This document shows, piece by piece, positions 1 through 9,199 of a DNA stretch of 28,784 nt; positions within the stretch are counted from its first letter, which is position 1, and each line of letters starts with the position of its first letter. The stretch comes from Stentor coeruleus (taxonomy: Eukaryota; Ciliophora; Heterotrichea; Heterotrichida; Stentoridae). Under the pieces are notes generated by a model, which was given only the letters and a program-made list of their open reading frames with translations, made no database searches and was not told where the DNA came from. The stretch lies in NCBI GenBank assembly GCA_001970955.1, contig MPUH01000944.1:1-28784 (forward strand), in the 5' to 3' direction. Both the position numbers and the translations under genes were made by a program.

Positions 1-662
1 TGGATATTTAAAAAATTATATTTAAAATTAAAATGTTTATTAAATGTAAAAAGCATTTTTGAGATTTTCAAAAATTTTGAAATACTTTTCATGACACCTT
101 TTCATCCTATTTGCTGCAACCAGAGTACTATTAGATCGCTACTAGAATAATAATATATTATATCGAAATTATAATTTCAAGTCTAAATTGAATACTAAAT
201 TATTAATTCATATCAAAACCTTAATCGAAATATACAGACAAAAAATATTAATGATTATTAATAAAAGCTATAGCAGAATTAGCCAATATACAAATATAAA
301 ACTATCCAAATTAAACATTAATCTAAAAAGTTATTGAGAAATCATACTATCTTGGTTAAAAATCTTAGCCGTTTTTAAGTTCTTAAATCCACCTAAATAA
401 TAATATAATCTATAATCACATATTCATAAAAAAAACTCTTTCATATAATACCTATTAATTCATCTATCACAAAACTCTTCAAATTTCTTTATATGCTAAA
501 AAATCCTAAAAACGTAAAAAACCGATAATCCACCTTGCAATTTATATAAAAAAGCTTATCCCAAAAATTTTAATCCATAGCTCAGAACTTAAATTTCTAT
601 CAAATAAAATCCATAAGCTAAAAACTCATCACAAAACAACCCAAAAACTAAAATCAATAAAA
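1..662. other. Intergenic spacer upstream of the ZZ-finger gene
   Basis: I see no gene here. The right part is strongly C-over-G on the + strand: positions 361-660 hold about 60 C and 11 G by hand count. The left part has no clear skew, and its other boundary lies outside the window. The start codon at 663 is preceded by an A/T-only stretch. No recognisable promoter element beyond this composition was found. Confidence 0.6.
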
Positions 663-2123
663 ATGTCTTATCAAAGTAGGGACAAGATAATCAAACTTTT
701 TGAAGATTGCAATGACAGAATGTGCTATCCAACAAGCTACATAATAGAATCTGAAAAACTTATAAGTTCTTCAGACATAAACCAAAGTCATCAAAAACTT
801 AACCTAAAAGGTTCAAAAGACAACTTTCGGCGTCTAGACTCACTAAATCTTCATGATCAAAACATTCAACCAATATTTTCTACTTGTTTATCTACAGATA
901 ATCCTATGCCAAGCCTTCCAGTATTCTCAATAAACTCAAGGCATTTGAAATATCTTAAATTCCCTCAAGAAAGTTCAAGAATTTACATTTTAATATTCAT
1001 AAACTTATCTAATCCACAATCAAAACCCATATTATCATCAATAAATATCCTATTCTATCAACACCCAACCTTAAAAAAAATAGCTAAAATCTCGATCATA
1101 GCCTTTGATAAAAACCCAGAACTTATTTCTAATATAAGAAATGAATACTCATTAAAAAATTTATCGTTTTATTGGGCTGGCAACGAATCAAACCCTCCTG
1201 AATGTTTATCTCTATGTGGTGAAACTTCAATTCCTATATGTTTTTATATACATTGTGGGCTTATTTTATCAGCATTTAACCCTTTGACAAAAAATATTAT
1301 TAAAGATCTTGAGGACTACATAAAAAACCCTCAGTTTTTCATAGGAAAAAATCTTAATTACTTGACTGGGTCAATTGTTAGCCCTGAAGTTTTAGATATA
1401 AACACTAAACATATAATAAAAGTATATGAAGAGTTTATAAGGAATCATAAAGAAATATCTGGGCTTGAGTTTGGGGTAAAATATCAGGAAATTTATAGCA
1501 GAGATAAAATTTGGACTAAGATTATAGGGAAAATATCAGGAGAATTGTTTAAAAAATACAGTGAATTGTTTGAGTTTATGAAAAATGAGCTTATGGCTTA
1601 TGTTTTTGACTTAGAAATTGAAGTAGATTTTGAAGAAACCATACAAATCGATAGAGGGGAAAAGTGTGACTTGTGTGGAAAAAAGCTTAAAAGTACCAGG
1701 GCTCAATATTTATGCCTTTATTGTATTCCCAAACACTACCATTGTGAGGAATGTGAAAAATCACAAAGGACTGGAAGTGGTAGTGCTAGATTTGCCCATC
1801 CTCATTATGTTTACAAAATCACAAAGTTCTCATCAAAGCTAGACGAAATCCGTGTAGGGCCAAATCAACTGAAAATGAACTGTATCTATGATGAAGACCC
1901 AGAAAACTGTATCCATCTTGGTATAACTTGTGACAATTCTAAATCAGATGATTTATGCTATGGTTCAGTAATCGGGACCCGTTACAAGTGTGCTCATTGT
2001 CTAGACTTTGATCTATGTGAAGCTTGTCAATCTTCATATGAAGCCTTATCGCCAAGTTCAGAGTCCACATTTCTTAATGGCCACAGTTCTTCTCATGTAG
2101 TAATCGTAATGCATTATCCCTAA
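663..2123 (+). CDS. Protein with two ZZ-type zinc fingers and a possible thioredoxin-like N-terminal half
   Basis: The protein is 486 aa. The C-terminus carries two ZZ-type zinc fingers, a fold that usually binds proteins or peptides. Finger 1 has C335, C338, C351, C354, C361, C364 and H379/H381. Finger 2 has C423, C432, C443, C446, C452, C455 and H474/H478, with the typical 'GTRYKC..C.DFDLC..C' core. Finger 2 is unusual because its first knuckle is stretched to C-x8-C instead of C-x2-C. Residues 120-235 (alternating strands and helices, a 'GETSIP' segment, then a hydrophobic strand) resemble a thioredoxin or nucleoredoxin fold, but I see no CxxC active site, so redox activity is doubtful. 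The first ATG of the open frame is used and is preceded by A/T only. The stop is TAA. The next gene starts 36 nt downstream. The ZZ fingers are confident, the thioredoxin-like part is weak inference, and the cellular role is unknown. Confidence 0.8.
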   Translation: MSYQSRDKIIKLFEDCNDRMCYPTSYIIESEKLISSSDINQSHQKLNLKGSKDNFRRLDSLNLHDQNIQPIFSTCLSTDNPMPSLPVFSINSRHLKYLKFPQESSRIYILIFINLSNPQSKPILSSINILFYQHPTLKKIAKISIIAFDKNPELISNIRNEYSLKNLSFYWAGNESNPPECLSLCGETSIPICFYIHCGLILSAFNPLTKNIIKDLEDYIKNPQFFIGKNLNYLTGSIVSPEVLDINTKHIIKVYEEFIRNHKEISGLEFGVKYQEIYSRDKIWTKIIGKISGELFKKYSELFEFMKNELMAYVFDLEIEVDFEETIQIDRGEKCDLCGKKLKSTRAQYLCLYCIPKHYHCEECEKSQRTGSGSARFAHPHYVYKITKFSSKLDEIRVGPNQLKMNCIYDEDPENCIHLGITCDNSKSDDLCYGSVIGTRYKCAHCLDFDLCEACQSSYEALSPSSESTFLNGHSSSHVVIVMHYP

Positions 2124-2159
2124 AGTTCTTTTAAAAAAAAATACTATATAAATTTTATA

Positions 2160-2699
2160 ATGAACAGTCCTTTTATATACCCTCAATACTCTTTAGTCAA
2201 AGGTAAAAAGTCCATGGATTTAAACCTGTCCCCAGAGAAAGACTCAGACTTAAATTACTATAAAAACCTTAAAGAAAAATATACAGAATTGAAATTGGCT
2301 TGTAAAACTCATACGAAAAGCTCAGGTTCATCTATTGATAGGATTGCTGAGTTTAGGAAAAAACTTGAAAGCTCATTTGCTTTAAGAAATGAACAAAATA
2401 CTTTGGTTGTTGAAGAAGAGTCTCCATCAGCTTGGCCTAAGCTTTCTTTTGATTTCCAGAAGCCTCAGATTCCTAGACCTAATGCTAGTGAGAGGCTTTC
2501 GAAAAACACTTCGTTAAGTTCTATTGGTATTGTAAACAAACCTAAGATTGAAGAGGTTTTACCTATTAGCACACTTATTGAAGCTAGAAAAGCTCTGGCT
2601 AATGCTAATGAGAAAAATATACAGGACTTACCTTATTTGTATAGCTATACTTTAAATGAGTTGAGGAAAACTTTTGATAAAAAGGTTCAAGGCAGTTAG
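2160..2699 (+). CDS. Hypothetical 179-aa protein, second gene of a tight tandem pair
   Basis: I do not recognise this protein. It is 179 aa, polar, rich in Lys, Ser and Glu, and has no membrane segment or signal peptide. Residues 35-75 contain helix-prone heptad-like stretches ('LKEKYTELKLA' and 'IAEFRKKLESSF'), which could form a short coiled coil. The middle is Pro/Ser-rich and probably disordered, and the end is again helical. It begins only 36 nt after the stop of the ZZ-finger gene, on the same strand, directly after the sequence TTTTATA. Such spacing leaves little room for an independent promoter, so co-transcription with the upstream gene is possible. The stop is TAG. An open frame of this length in AT-rich DNA with normal coding composition supports a real gene. 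Confidence 0.65.
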   Translation: MNSPFIYPQYSLVKGKKSMDLNLSPEKDSDLNYYKNLKEKYTELKLACKTHTKSSGSSIDRIAEFRKKLESSFALRNEQNTLVVEEESPSAWPKLSFDFQKPQIPRPNASERLSKNTSLSSIGIVNKPKIEEVLPISTLIEARKALANANEKNIQDLPYLYSYTLNELRKTFDKKVQGS

Positions 2700-2915
2700 A
2701 TATTTAATAGAAATTAGATATAAAATTTATAATGTGAGATTTTAGAAGTTTTATAGATAAGTTTTGTATAGAAAATTTTTATAAGAAATTTCGATTTACA
2801 AGGTTGAATTTTGTAATGTATATGATTATCAAATACCAAAATCCACACAAAAAAAGGCAAAATTTATATTAAAAAAACCCCTTCATTTGAAATAACCATG
2901 TGATTTACCTAACAA
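2700..2915. other. Short convergent spacer with a G-to-C skew switch
   Basis: This lies between two converging genes. Positions 2701-2790 contain 12 G and no C. Positions 2821-2915 contain about 18 C and 6 G. No gene is seen. It is the smallest spacer that shows the skew switch seen in all the long spacers of the window. Confidence 0.6.
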
Positions 2916-3266
2916 TTATATGGGCGTGACAATAGCAAGGTTTTCATCACAAACTACACAAGTATGCACAGTGTCTTGACACTTTTTAATACAAAAAGGC
3001 AAGTAACAACATAGCCAACAGCCTATCAAGCATAAATATGTGCATAAAAGCCAAGTAAAAAGTCCAGACTTATTAGAAACTTTGCTCCAGTTAAACCTAT
3101 TACAGTTAGGACAGTAAAATTGTCTTGGAACAGTTCCAACAGACTCTTCTTGATAGCCATAATAAGGTTGTCTTTCATTTCTATATTCATTACGTATAGG
3201 AGGAGGAGTTGATACTATTTCTGGATCATAAGCTGGAGGATATTCTGAATTATTCATTTCAGACAT
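2916..3266 (-). CDS. LITAF-domain (SIMPLE-like) endosomal membrane protein
   Basis: The protein is 116 aa. It has the LITAF layout: a first zinc knuckle CPNC (C52, C55), a hydrophobic segment of about 25 residues that dips into the membrane (69-93, rich in Cys, Leu and Trp), and a second knuckle HTCVVC (C103, C106). LITAF proteins are monotopic proteins of late endosome and lysosome membranes whose two half-knuckles join to bind zinc on the cytosolic face. The N-terminal tail is Pro/Tyr-rich and contains a PPAY motif near residues 10-13, the type bound by WW domains of NEDD4-family ubiquitin ligases, as in animal LITAF. The size is usual for the family. The start follows an A/T-only stretch and the stop is TAA. 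It is a single gene with long skewed spacer on its 5' side. Confidence 0.88.
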   Translation of the reverse strand: MSEMNNSEYPPAYDPEIVSTPPPIRNEYRNERQPYYGYQEESVGTVPRQFYCPNCNRFNWSKVSNKSGLFTWLLCTYLCLIGCWLCCYLPFCIKKCQDTVHTCVVCDENLAIVTPI

Positions 3267-4105
3267 AATTATATTCGTTATGAATTTTATCAGTCCATTT
3301 ACTCAAAATTATCAGAGTTTGTATAGGATTTTTAAGGAAGGGAAAGTGTTGATTGAAGTGTTTTTTATGTAGAAAAAGAAGAATTTTAGTTAGGATAAGA
3401 TGAAAAGGGACTTGAAAGAAGGGGAAAAGATTTTTGTGTATTTTTATTAGGTAAAGATGGAATGTGAGAGTTCATTAGATTTTTGTGTGAGAGGAAGAGA
3501 AGTTGAAGTTGAAGTTGTGGATTTAATGATAAATTTTTTTTTTTTGTATTAAAGGATAGGTTTTTGGGTTTAAGATAAGATTTTCTGAGATTGTATATGG
3601 GTTTATAAAGAATAAATAATATATTTGGAGAAAGAGCTTTTGGAAATAACATTAAAATAGAAATTTTGATCATGTTCTTAATTATAGTAGAAATTAGACT
3701 TATATTGCTTTGTATGTGAATCAAAAACATAATCTGTAATATTGATTAGGATTACATAAAAAATGCATAGAAAAATGAGTTAAGTTGCAGTCAAGATTTA
3801 TATATTTTTACCAATGGAATTAACACATCAGCATCATATTATTTGTAAAATTTACTACAAGTATTAAGTTTAACAACAAGAAATTATGATTTATATGCAT
3901 AATTATTAATAAAAACTATAATCCCTATATCCCTCAAACCTAAGCATCTCTAAAACTATTTTTTCTATAAAAAAAATATATTCCACCACACGATCATCTA
4001 AATAAAAGCCAAAATCATAACTTTCTACATAAAAAAATCCTATAAAAAATAAATTTTTATTCTACCATAAAAATAACCATCCCGACCACTCCTATTTCCA
4101 TTATA
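3267..4105. promoter_or_regulatory. Divergent spacer: G-rich left half, C-rich right half
   Basis: This separates the divergent LITAF-like and NADAR genes, so it should hold both promoters. Positions 3361-3540 contain about 48 G and 2 C on the + strand, and 3901-4080 about 3 G and 36 C. Relative to each gene, its 5' flank is therefore C/A-rich and G-poor on the sense strand. A long T run lies near 3535-3545. No convincing gene is seen. The promoter role is inferred from position only. Confidence 0.5.
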
Positions 4106-4573
4106 ATGTCAAACTCAAAACCCATCTTCTTCGGTGTAGGGAAAATTGGTAAAAAAATCGACCAATCCGCTTCATTTCTTTGTAATTTCTACGAATCACC
4201 TTTTACTTTTAATGGATTCGTCTACAAAACCGTCGAGCATTACTTTCAAAGCGAAAAAACTCAAGACGCTAAAGCCAAGCATTCAATTATCAATGCAAAA
4301 ACCCCAAAAAAAGCTAAACAACTTGGGAACACCTGCAAACTTGATGTTGAAAATTGGAGGAAAATTAATGAATCTGTAATGCTTAAAGGCTTAGAGCTAA
4401 AATTCTCTCAAAATTCAGATTTAAAAGATAAACTTATAGCAACAGGTTCTAATGAGCTTAGAGAGTATTCTCGTAGTGATAAATTTTGGGGAGGGAGTTT
4501 GAAGAATTCGCAAAACAAGCTTGGGAAATTGCTTATGACTCTTAGAGAGAAATACTTAGAAAAGGAAAGCTAA
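4106..4573 (+). CDS. NADAR-domain protein (YbiA/RibX-like N-glycosidase family)
   Basis: The protein is 155 aa and consists of a single NADAR domain, the usual stand-alone length. Visible family motifs are 'LCNFYESPF' near residue 25, 'TVEHYFQSEKT' near 42-52 with the conserved Glu-His pair, 'TPKKAKQLG' near 65, 'GSNELREYSRSDKFWGG' near 118-134, and 'NKLGKLLMTLRE' near the end. Family members act on phosphorylated ribose-linked substrates. YbiA-like enzymes cleave N-glycosidic bonds of early riboflavin intermediates, and other NADAR proteins are tied to NAD/ADP-ribose metabolism. Which substrate this one uses cannot be told from sequence. The start follows CATTATA and the stop is TAA. No partner gene for riboflavin or NAD metabolism is nearby. 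Confidence 0.92.
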   Translation: MSNSKPIFFGVGKIGKKIDQSASFLCNFYESPFTFNGFVYKTVEHYFQSEKTQDAKAKHSIINAKTPKKAKQLGNTCKLDVENWRKINESVMLKGLELKFSQNSDLKDKLIATGSNELREYSRSDKFWGGSLKNSQNKLGKLLMTLREKYLEKES

Positions 4574-5303
4574 ATAGTATTTAAAGCATTTACAGATAAT
4601 TTTAGCACTCATTATTGAATTCAATAGCTTTTTCAGTTTTTCCTTTGTATTTTTTTTATGGTTTGATTTAATGACTTATTTAAACATCTTCTTATGAGAC
4701 ACTTTATTAGTTTATGAATTGTATTTTTATAGGATATTTTAAGTACACATGTTTATATTTCTAAATATTATTTGAGGACTCTGCATTGAATTTTACTTAT
4801 AAACTTTTGTACTCTGAAGATATAATCTTATAAAATGTGTTTTGGTAATAAGGATATGTTTTTATTTGCTGTAATTCAGTTAAAAACCTTGTTCGATACT
4901 TTTCAGTCTTTGATTTTTTGTACATTTAAGGATCAAATAATCTTTATGATCTTTTAAATATTTTTATGAAGTTACAATATAAAATCTACTTCTCTAGGCT
5001 TAAACCAAAAAAAGCTTTTTATTTTTACTAAACAATTCTTATAAATTGTATATTACACTTTATAAAACTTTTCTATACCCAAATAGTTTCTATATTAATT
5101 ATTCCATTATATGATCTACAACCATCAAATATTTAATCTATACACAATATCATTCAATCAATTATATTATTTTTCCTTAAATCCAAATTTCTAATCATTC
5201 CCGTAAAAAATCATCATCAAATCATTCTTAAATCTAAAATTATCAATAAAAATCTCTCATTTCTCCTTATATCATTCTAATCATTAACTTATCATTAACA
5301 AAT
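4574..5303. other. Convergent spacer, C-rich on the right
   Basis: This lies between the 3' ends of the NADAR gene and the XK-related-like gene. I see no gene. The left 400 nt are T-rich with only mild G-over-C. Positions 5101-5303 contain about 41 C and 2 G. It therefore has the same left-to-right polarity as the divergent spacers although no start codon borders it. No poly(A) signal could be assigned with confidence. Confidence 0.5.
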
Positions 5304-5894
5304 TCAAACTTCACTAATATCACAAACCTGCAACTCAGTTTCAATTTTCCTTTCACTCAAAGTTTTTGAATCTGATATTTCTGGGGTAATTTTCGCTGAA
5401 GCCTGTTCATAATATTGCATTTTATCAAGTGCATAGCAAAGTTTATACCCAGTATATAAAATTTCTAATATAGAAATCGATATTGAAGATATCTGCAAAG
5501 CTTTCCAAGTCTGAAGCTGTGTGTTGTTATAAAATTGAATAATAATCTGTGGTAAAGACTCAAAAACTGCTTCAACCAAGCTGGTACCTCTTGAAATTGC
5601 TTCAATTATATAAATATCTCCTATATTAGTTTCTGAGTAAGCAAATATTCCTGCATATATAAATAAAAGGATTCCAAGAGGATCTCCAAAAGTGATTATA
5701 AGCCCAAGTCCAAGTTTGAAAAGGATTTTATTAAAATTCATTTTGTAACAGTCTAGTAAAGATAAACTGATTGTCAGTATAAAAAATACAGTATGTGGGG
5801 CAAATAAGAAAAGCACCACAGAATTAACCCCGACACCTATGATTGTAAGAACTCCACCGACTATTAATAGTAAAATTTCTAGTTTTAAGTTCAT
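5304..5894 (-). CDS. Small multi-pass membrane protein, XK-related (XKR)-like
   Basis: The protein is 196 aa with about four or five hydrophobic segments, at roughly residues 5-31, 33-50, 57-88 and 130-155, and a polar C-terminal tail. The segment 'EAVFESLPQIIIQFY' near 108-122 resembles the E-x-LPQ-x-x-x-Q motif of XK/XKR proteins, some of which scramble phospholipids in the plasma membrane. The protein is about half the usual XKR length, so it may be a reduced member or a fragment-like relative. Family assignment is therefore moderate and function is open. The stop is TGA, the only TGA stop among the genes here, and an in-frame TAA follows two sense codons later. No break is visible. Confidence 0.6.
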   Translation of the reverse strand: MNLKLEILLLIVGGVLTIIGVGVNSVVLFLFAPHTVFFILTISLSLLDCYKMNFNKILFKLGLGLIITFGDPLGILLFIYAGIFAYSETNIGDIYIIEAISRGTSLVEAVFESLPQIIIQFYNNTQLQTWKALQISSISISILEILYTGYKLCYALDKMQYYEQASAKITPEISDSKTLSERKIETELQVCDISEV

Positions 5895-7502
5895 TTATGT
5901 GCCATTTACTATGATGCTAGGATTTTTACCTTCTTATAATATTAAAGATAGTATTTTTTTGAGGCTTAAAGAGGATGATAAGATTTAAGAATATAAGAGT
6001 TGGTTGATTATGGCTTAAAGAGGATGATAAGATTTTAGAATATAAGAGTTGGTTGATTATGTTTGTTTTTATATGAAGATGTTGAGGATTTTTGATGAAT
6101 TATATGAGAAAGAATTTTTTATTATGCTAAGCTATTGAGGTTTTAAATATTAGAAGTGTAGGCATTTAAATGGTTGTTTATTATGAGTAAATAATTTTTT
6201 TCAAATGTAATAATGAGTATAGGTAGGGTAAATATGAAATATTATATTATTTGTGTTGATAAGATGATTTATTTTTAGTATTTTAGATTATGTTTATGAT
6301 TAAGTGTTTATGATTTTGATGGCAAGATTAGTTTTTAGGTTTTTTTGTAGGAATAGCTTGATTTTCTATTATGGTTTTTGATTAATTTTAATATTGTAAT
6401 TTATTAGCCGAATTTTGGATAAGTGTATTTCAATGATGGATTATGTTAAAATGCAATATAAGTTTTTGTTAAAATACGAATCAAGCTTATTTCTATGTTA
6501 TCTTTAATATTTGGATTGTTATAGTTATAATAAACTATTAAAATAAAGTAATCTTCCAATATAGGGATTCTAAATAGGAAAATATACAATAATAATAAAC
6601 ACAAAATCACATAAGCCTTAAAGTAATCTCAACAGATAAAATCATAAAAACCATTCTAGACTCCAGAATTCATAAATTTCCTTATATCTCCAATCAAAAA
6701 AATATCACAATTATTTTCTTACATATTTAAATCCTTTGAAATAATCAAATTTTATAATAAATCCTATCATTTAACCTAACTTCAAACTTTTCACTTCTTA
6801 TTTTATCAAACATAAAATCCTATCTAAATGCAACTTTATTATAAACACCTAATCTTAAACCCTTAAATTTCCAACAATTCAACTATTTCCCAATTACTAC
6901 TAATAATAATCTTAATTCTCAGTCAGCATCTTAAAGATTTTAAACATAAAACATCCCTTCAATAACATGATTTACAGCCAAAAAATCCATAAATTCTAAT
7001 CCTAATATCCAAAACCTCTTGAAAAAGCCTCATATTTCATAGAATAATTCATCATCCCAGGGACCTTCCATCTAACACCCAAACCTTTTCCTAAACCCTG
7101 TGAATAAAACCTAATCAAATTTCACATAAAAAATTCCTTCAAACATAAAATCCAATAAAGTCATATACTATAACACAATTTCCTTCCTAATCATATAAAA
7201 ACATTAAACTTCAAGACAATTATATTAATATTTTTCTATATTTTCAGCTTATAAACTTCTTAATAAAATCATATCGACCTTGTTGAAAAATATCTTGTCC
7301 ATTTACTTCAAAAAAAAAAAATTACTGTAATTTTTACCAGAAAAATGTATAACCTAAACATGTTCTAAGAATATGCCAAAAGACACATGGTTTTATTTAG
7401 TTTATGTCAAGACTCTGATAAATATTTATTTTATTATGTATTGTTAAAAGCATATCTTTTTATATCTTTGAGTAAATTAAAAAAAATTACTAATCATAAC
7501 AC
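5895..7502. other. Long spacer between two minus-strand genes
   Basis: I see no convincing gene in these 1.6 kb. The left part is G-rich (5941-6180: about 55 G, 5 C) and holds the tandem repeat at 5963-6060. The right part is C-rich (6601-6780: about 6 G, 35 C). The last 300 nt before 7503 are less skewed and contain a run of A near 7310-7320. Short multi-exon or non-coding genes cannot be excluded by eye. Confidence 0.45.
5963..6060. repeat. Tandem direct repeat, 2 x 49 nt
   Basis: Two adjacent copies of a 49-nt unit occupy 5963-6011 and 6012-6060. Each begins GGCTTAAAGAGG and ends GGTTGATTAT. They differ at one base within the TTTAAG/TTTTAG stretch. They lie just upstream of the XK-related-like gene, in G-rich spacer DNA. 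Confidence 0.9.
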
Positions 7503-7943
7503 TTAGAATAAAACACATTCCTTTGAACATGAACAATGTACTTCTTCATACATACTTTTATCACTTTTTCTTGTATCATTTCTCGAATTTACTATTCTTG
7601 ACAGTATCTTATGTTTTTCCTGCTTTTCTTTTAGCACAGTCAGATTGTAGTCAAGTTTTTTATTAATCATTTTTACTTGTACCCTCAAAGACTCAAGTTC
7701 TTTAAGGATAATTGCCTGAGAAAGATTCAGATTCTCAGAAGATGGGGTCTGAGGGATATTTTGCGTAGACTCAATCTCAGTTCGAGTTTCGACAAAGCTA
7801 AACTCAAAGTTCTCACAATTGGGGATTTCAACAAAATTGCTTTCTGGAGAGCCAATCCTCGAGATAACACTAGAGGGAATAATAAATCTTTCAGAAAACC
7901 TAGAGTTGTCAGATCTCTTACAATCTCCATCGATTTTTGACAT
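7503..7943 (-). CDS. Hypothetical coiled-coil protein with C-terminal CaaX box
   Basis: The protein is 146 aa and belongs to no family I recognise. Residues 1-75 are polar and probably disordered. Residues 76-118 form a clear helical heptad stretch ('LKELESLRVQVKMINKKLD') suited to a coiled coil. The tail is basic, then Cys-rich ('CSCSKE'), and ends in CVLF directly before TAA. CVLF fits the CaaX rule (Cys, two aliphatics, then Phe or Leu), which suggests prenylation, probably geranylgeranylation. The Cys residues just upstream could be palmitoylated. This would make it a small membrane-anchored coiled-coil protein. The lipid anchor is inference. The start follows AAAATAA. It is a single gene with long spacers on both sides. 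Confidence 0.65.
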   Translation of the reverse strand: MSKIDGDCKRSDNSRFSERFIIPSSVISRIGSPESNFVEIPNCENFEFSFVETRTEIESTQNIPQTPSSENLNLSQAIILKELESLRVQVKMINKKLDYNLTVLKEKQEKHKILSRIVNSRNDTRKSDKSMYEEVHCSCSKECVLF

Positions 7944-9199
7944 TTATTTTACTTAATAAACTTATAACCAAAGGAAATTCGAACATAACTTGCTAATCAA
8001 ATTTTGGTATTTTCATATAAACTTCTTGAATAATAATCTTATTAGATATTTATCAAAAATCTTATTTTTTAAGTTTTATAAGCTATGCTGATATAGAAAG
8101 TCTATTTTTTACCTTGTATTATGTGATTAGAAAAGGAGAAAATGATATCGATTGAGTAGAAGAAATGGATTTTTGAGGATTTTAATATAAGATTTTTATT
8201 TGAATTTAGTTTTGATTAGGGTAAATTGTATGGTTTTTGGTACAATAAAAGATTTTATGGGAGGAAAATGTTGTAAGGAAGTTCTTGGAAAGATAAAAAA
8301 AAATTGGAAGTTAATTTGATGTGTTTGATTAAAAAGGGAAAAGTATCTGAGGAAGTTAGGGTTAAAGATTTATATGTTGGGGACTTGAATGAAAGGGTTT
8401 AGATGGTAGAAACGCTTTTAGTGGGAAGAATTTCTATTAAAATGGTATAAATATTTTTTTTTGTATTGTGTAAAGAGTTTAAGATTTAGTTGGGGTTTAT
8501 AAGAGTTGATAGATGCTAATGGTTTTTTTGATTGCACTGTTGATGTAGGGCTTAGGAAAATAAGAAGAAAGGTTTTGGATTGAAGAATTTTGAAATAGGA
8601 GTTGGGGTCGGTATCAAAAATGCAGGGATTATTTTTTTTTTATAAGGATTTCAAGTTTGAGAAATGCGCGAAATATGAGAAATATAGAATTAGGGTTTTA
8701 TGATATTAAGATATTGGGTTTGGGATGATTGTATGATTGATTTTTGTCAGTTTTAGTATATGTAAAATATGAAAATTATAGAAAGGAAAAAATTAACTTC
8801 AAGAGGAAAATCAAAAAAATATATGGTTTTGCCAAAATGCGAATTATCCTTACAGGATTTTCCAAATAAAAGCTCCAGTTTCTTCTCTTGATATGAATAG
8901 TTTCCCCCAAGTTTTATTTGCTATATCACTAATATCTTTGTGTTATTTTTTACCCAATTACTTCTTTATTTTACTCTGATTTTGTTTATAGCATTCGCTT
9001 TGGTTCAAAACATATGAAATAATTATAATTCTTATTAAAAAATTATGCTTATCATGTTTTTATTAATAGTGGCAATATATAGTCTTTATCATAGATATAT
9101 AATGAAGTTATAAGTAAAAAATATATCATTCTCATAAAAAAATCCCATAATTATTATCGAGAAAATGGGGTTAAATAGTCAACTTTCCATCTTAATATA
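7944..9199. promoter_or_regulatory. Divergent spacer upstream of RPB1
   Basis: This 1.26-kb spacer lies between the CaaX-protein gene (-) and RPB1 (+) and should contain both promoters. Positions 8161-8400 hold about 61 G and 4 C. The right part (from about 8860) is T/C-rich, with a weaker skew than other spacers and a TTTCCCCCAA stretch near 8909. The RPB1 start is preceded by TTAATATA. No gene is seen. Promoter function is inferred from position. Confidence 0.5.

Noticed and set aside
3386..3730. A 114-codon open frame on the minus strand
   Set aside because: It lies in G-rich spacer DNA and translates into Leu/Asn/Ser/Pro/Lys low-complexity sequence, as expected from the skewed base composition. 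No domain or coding signature is visible.
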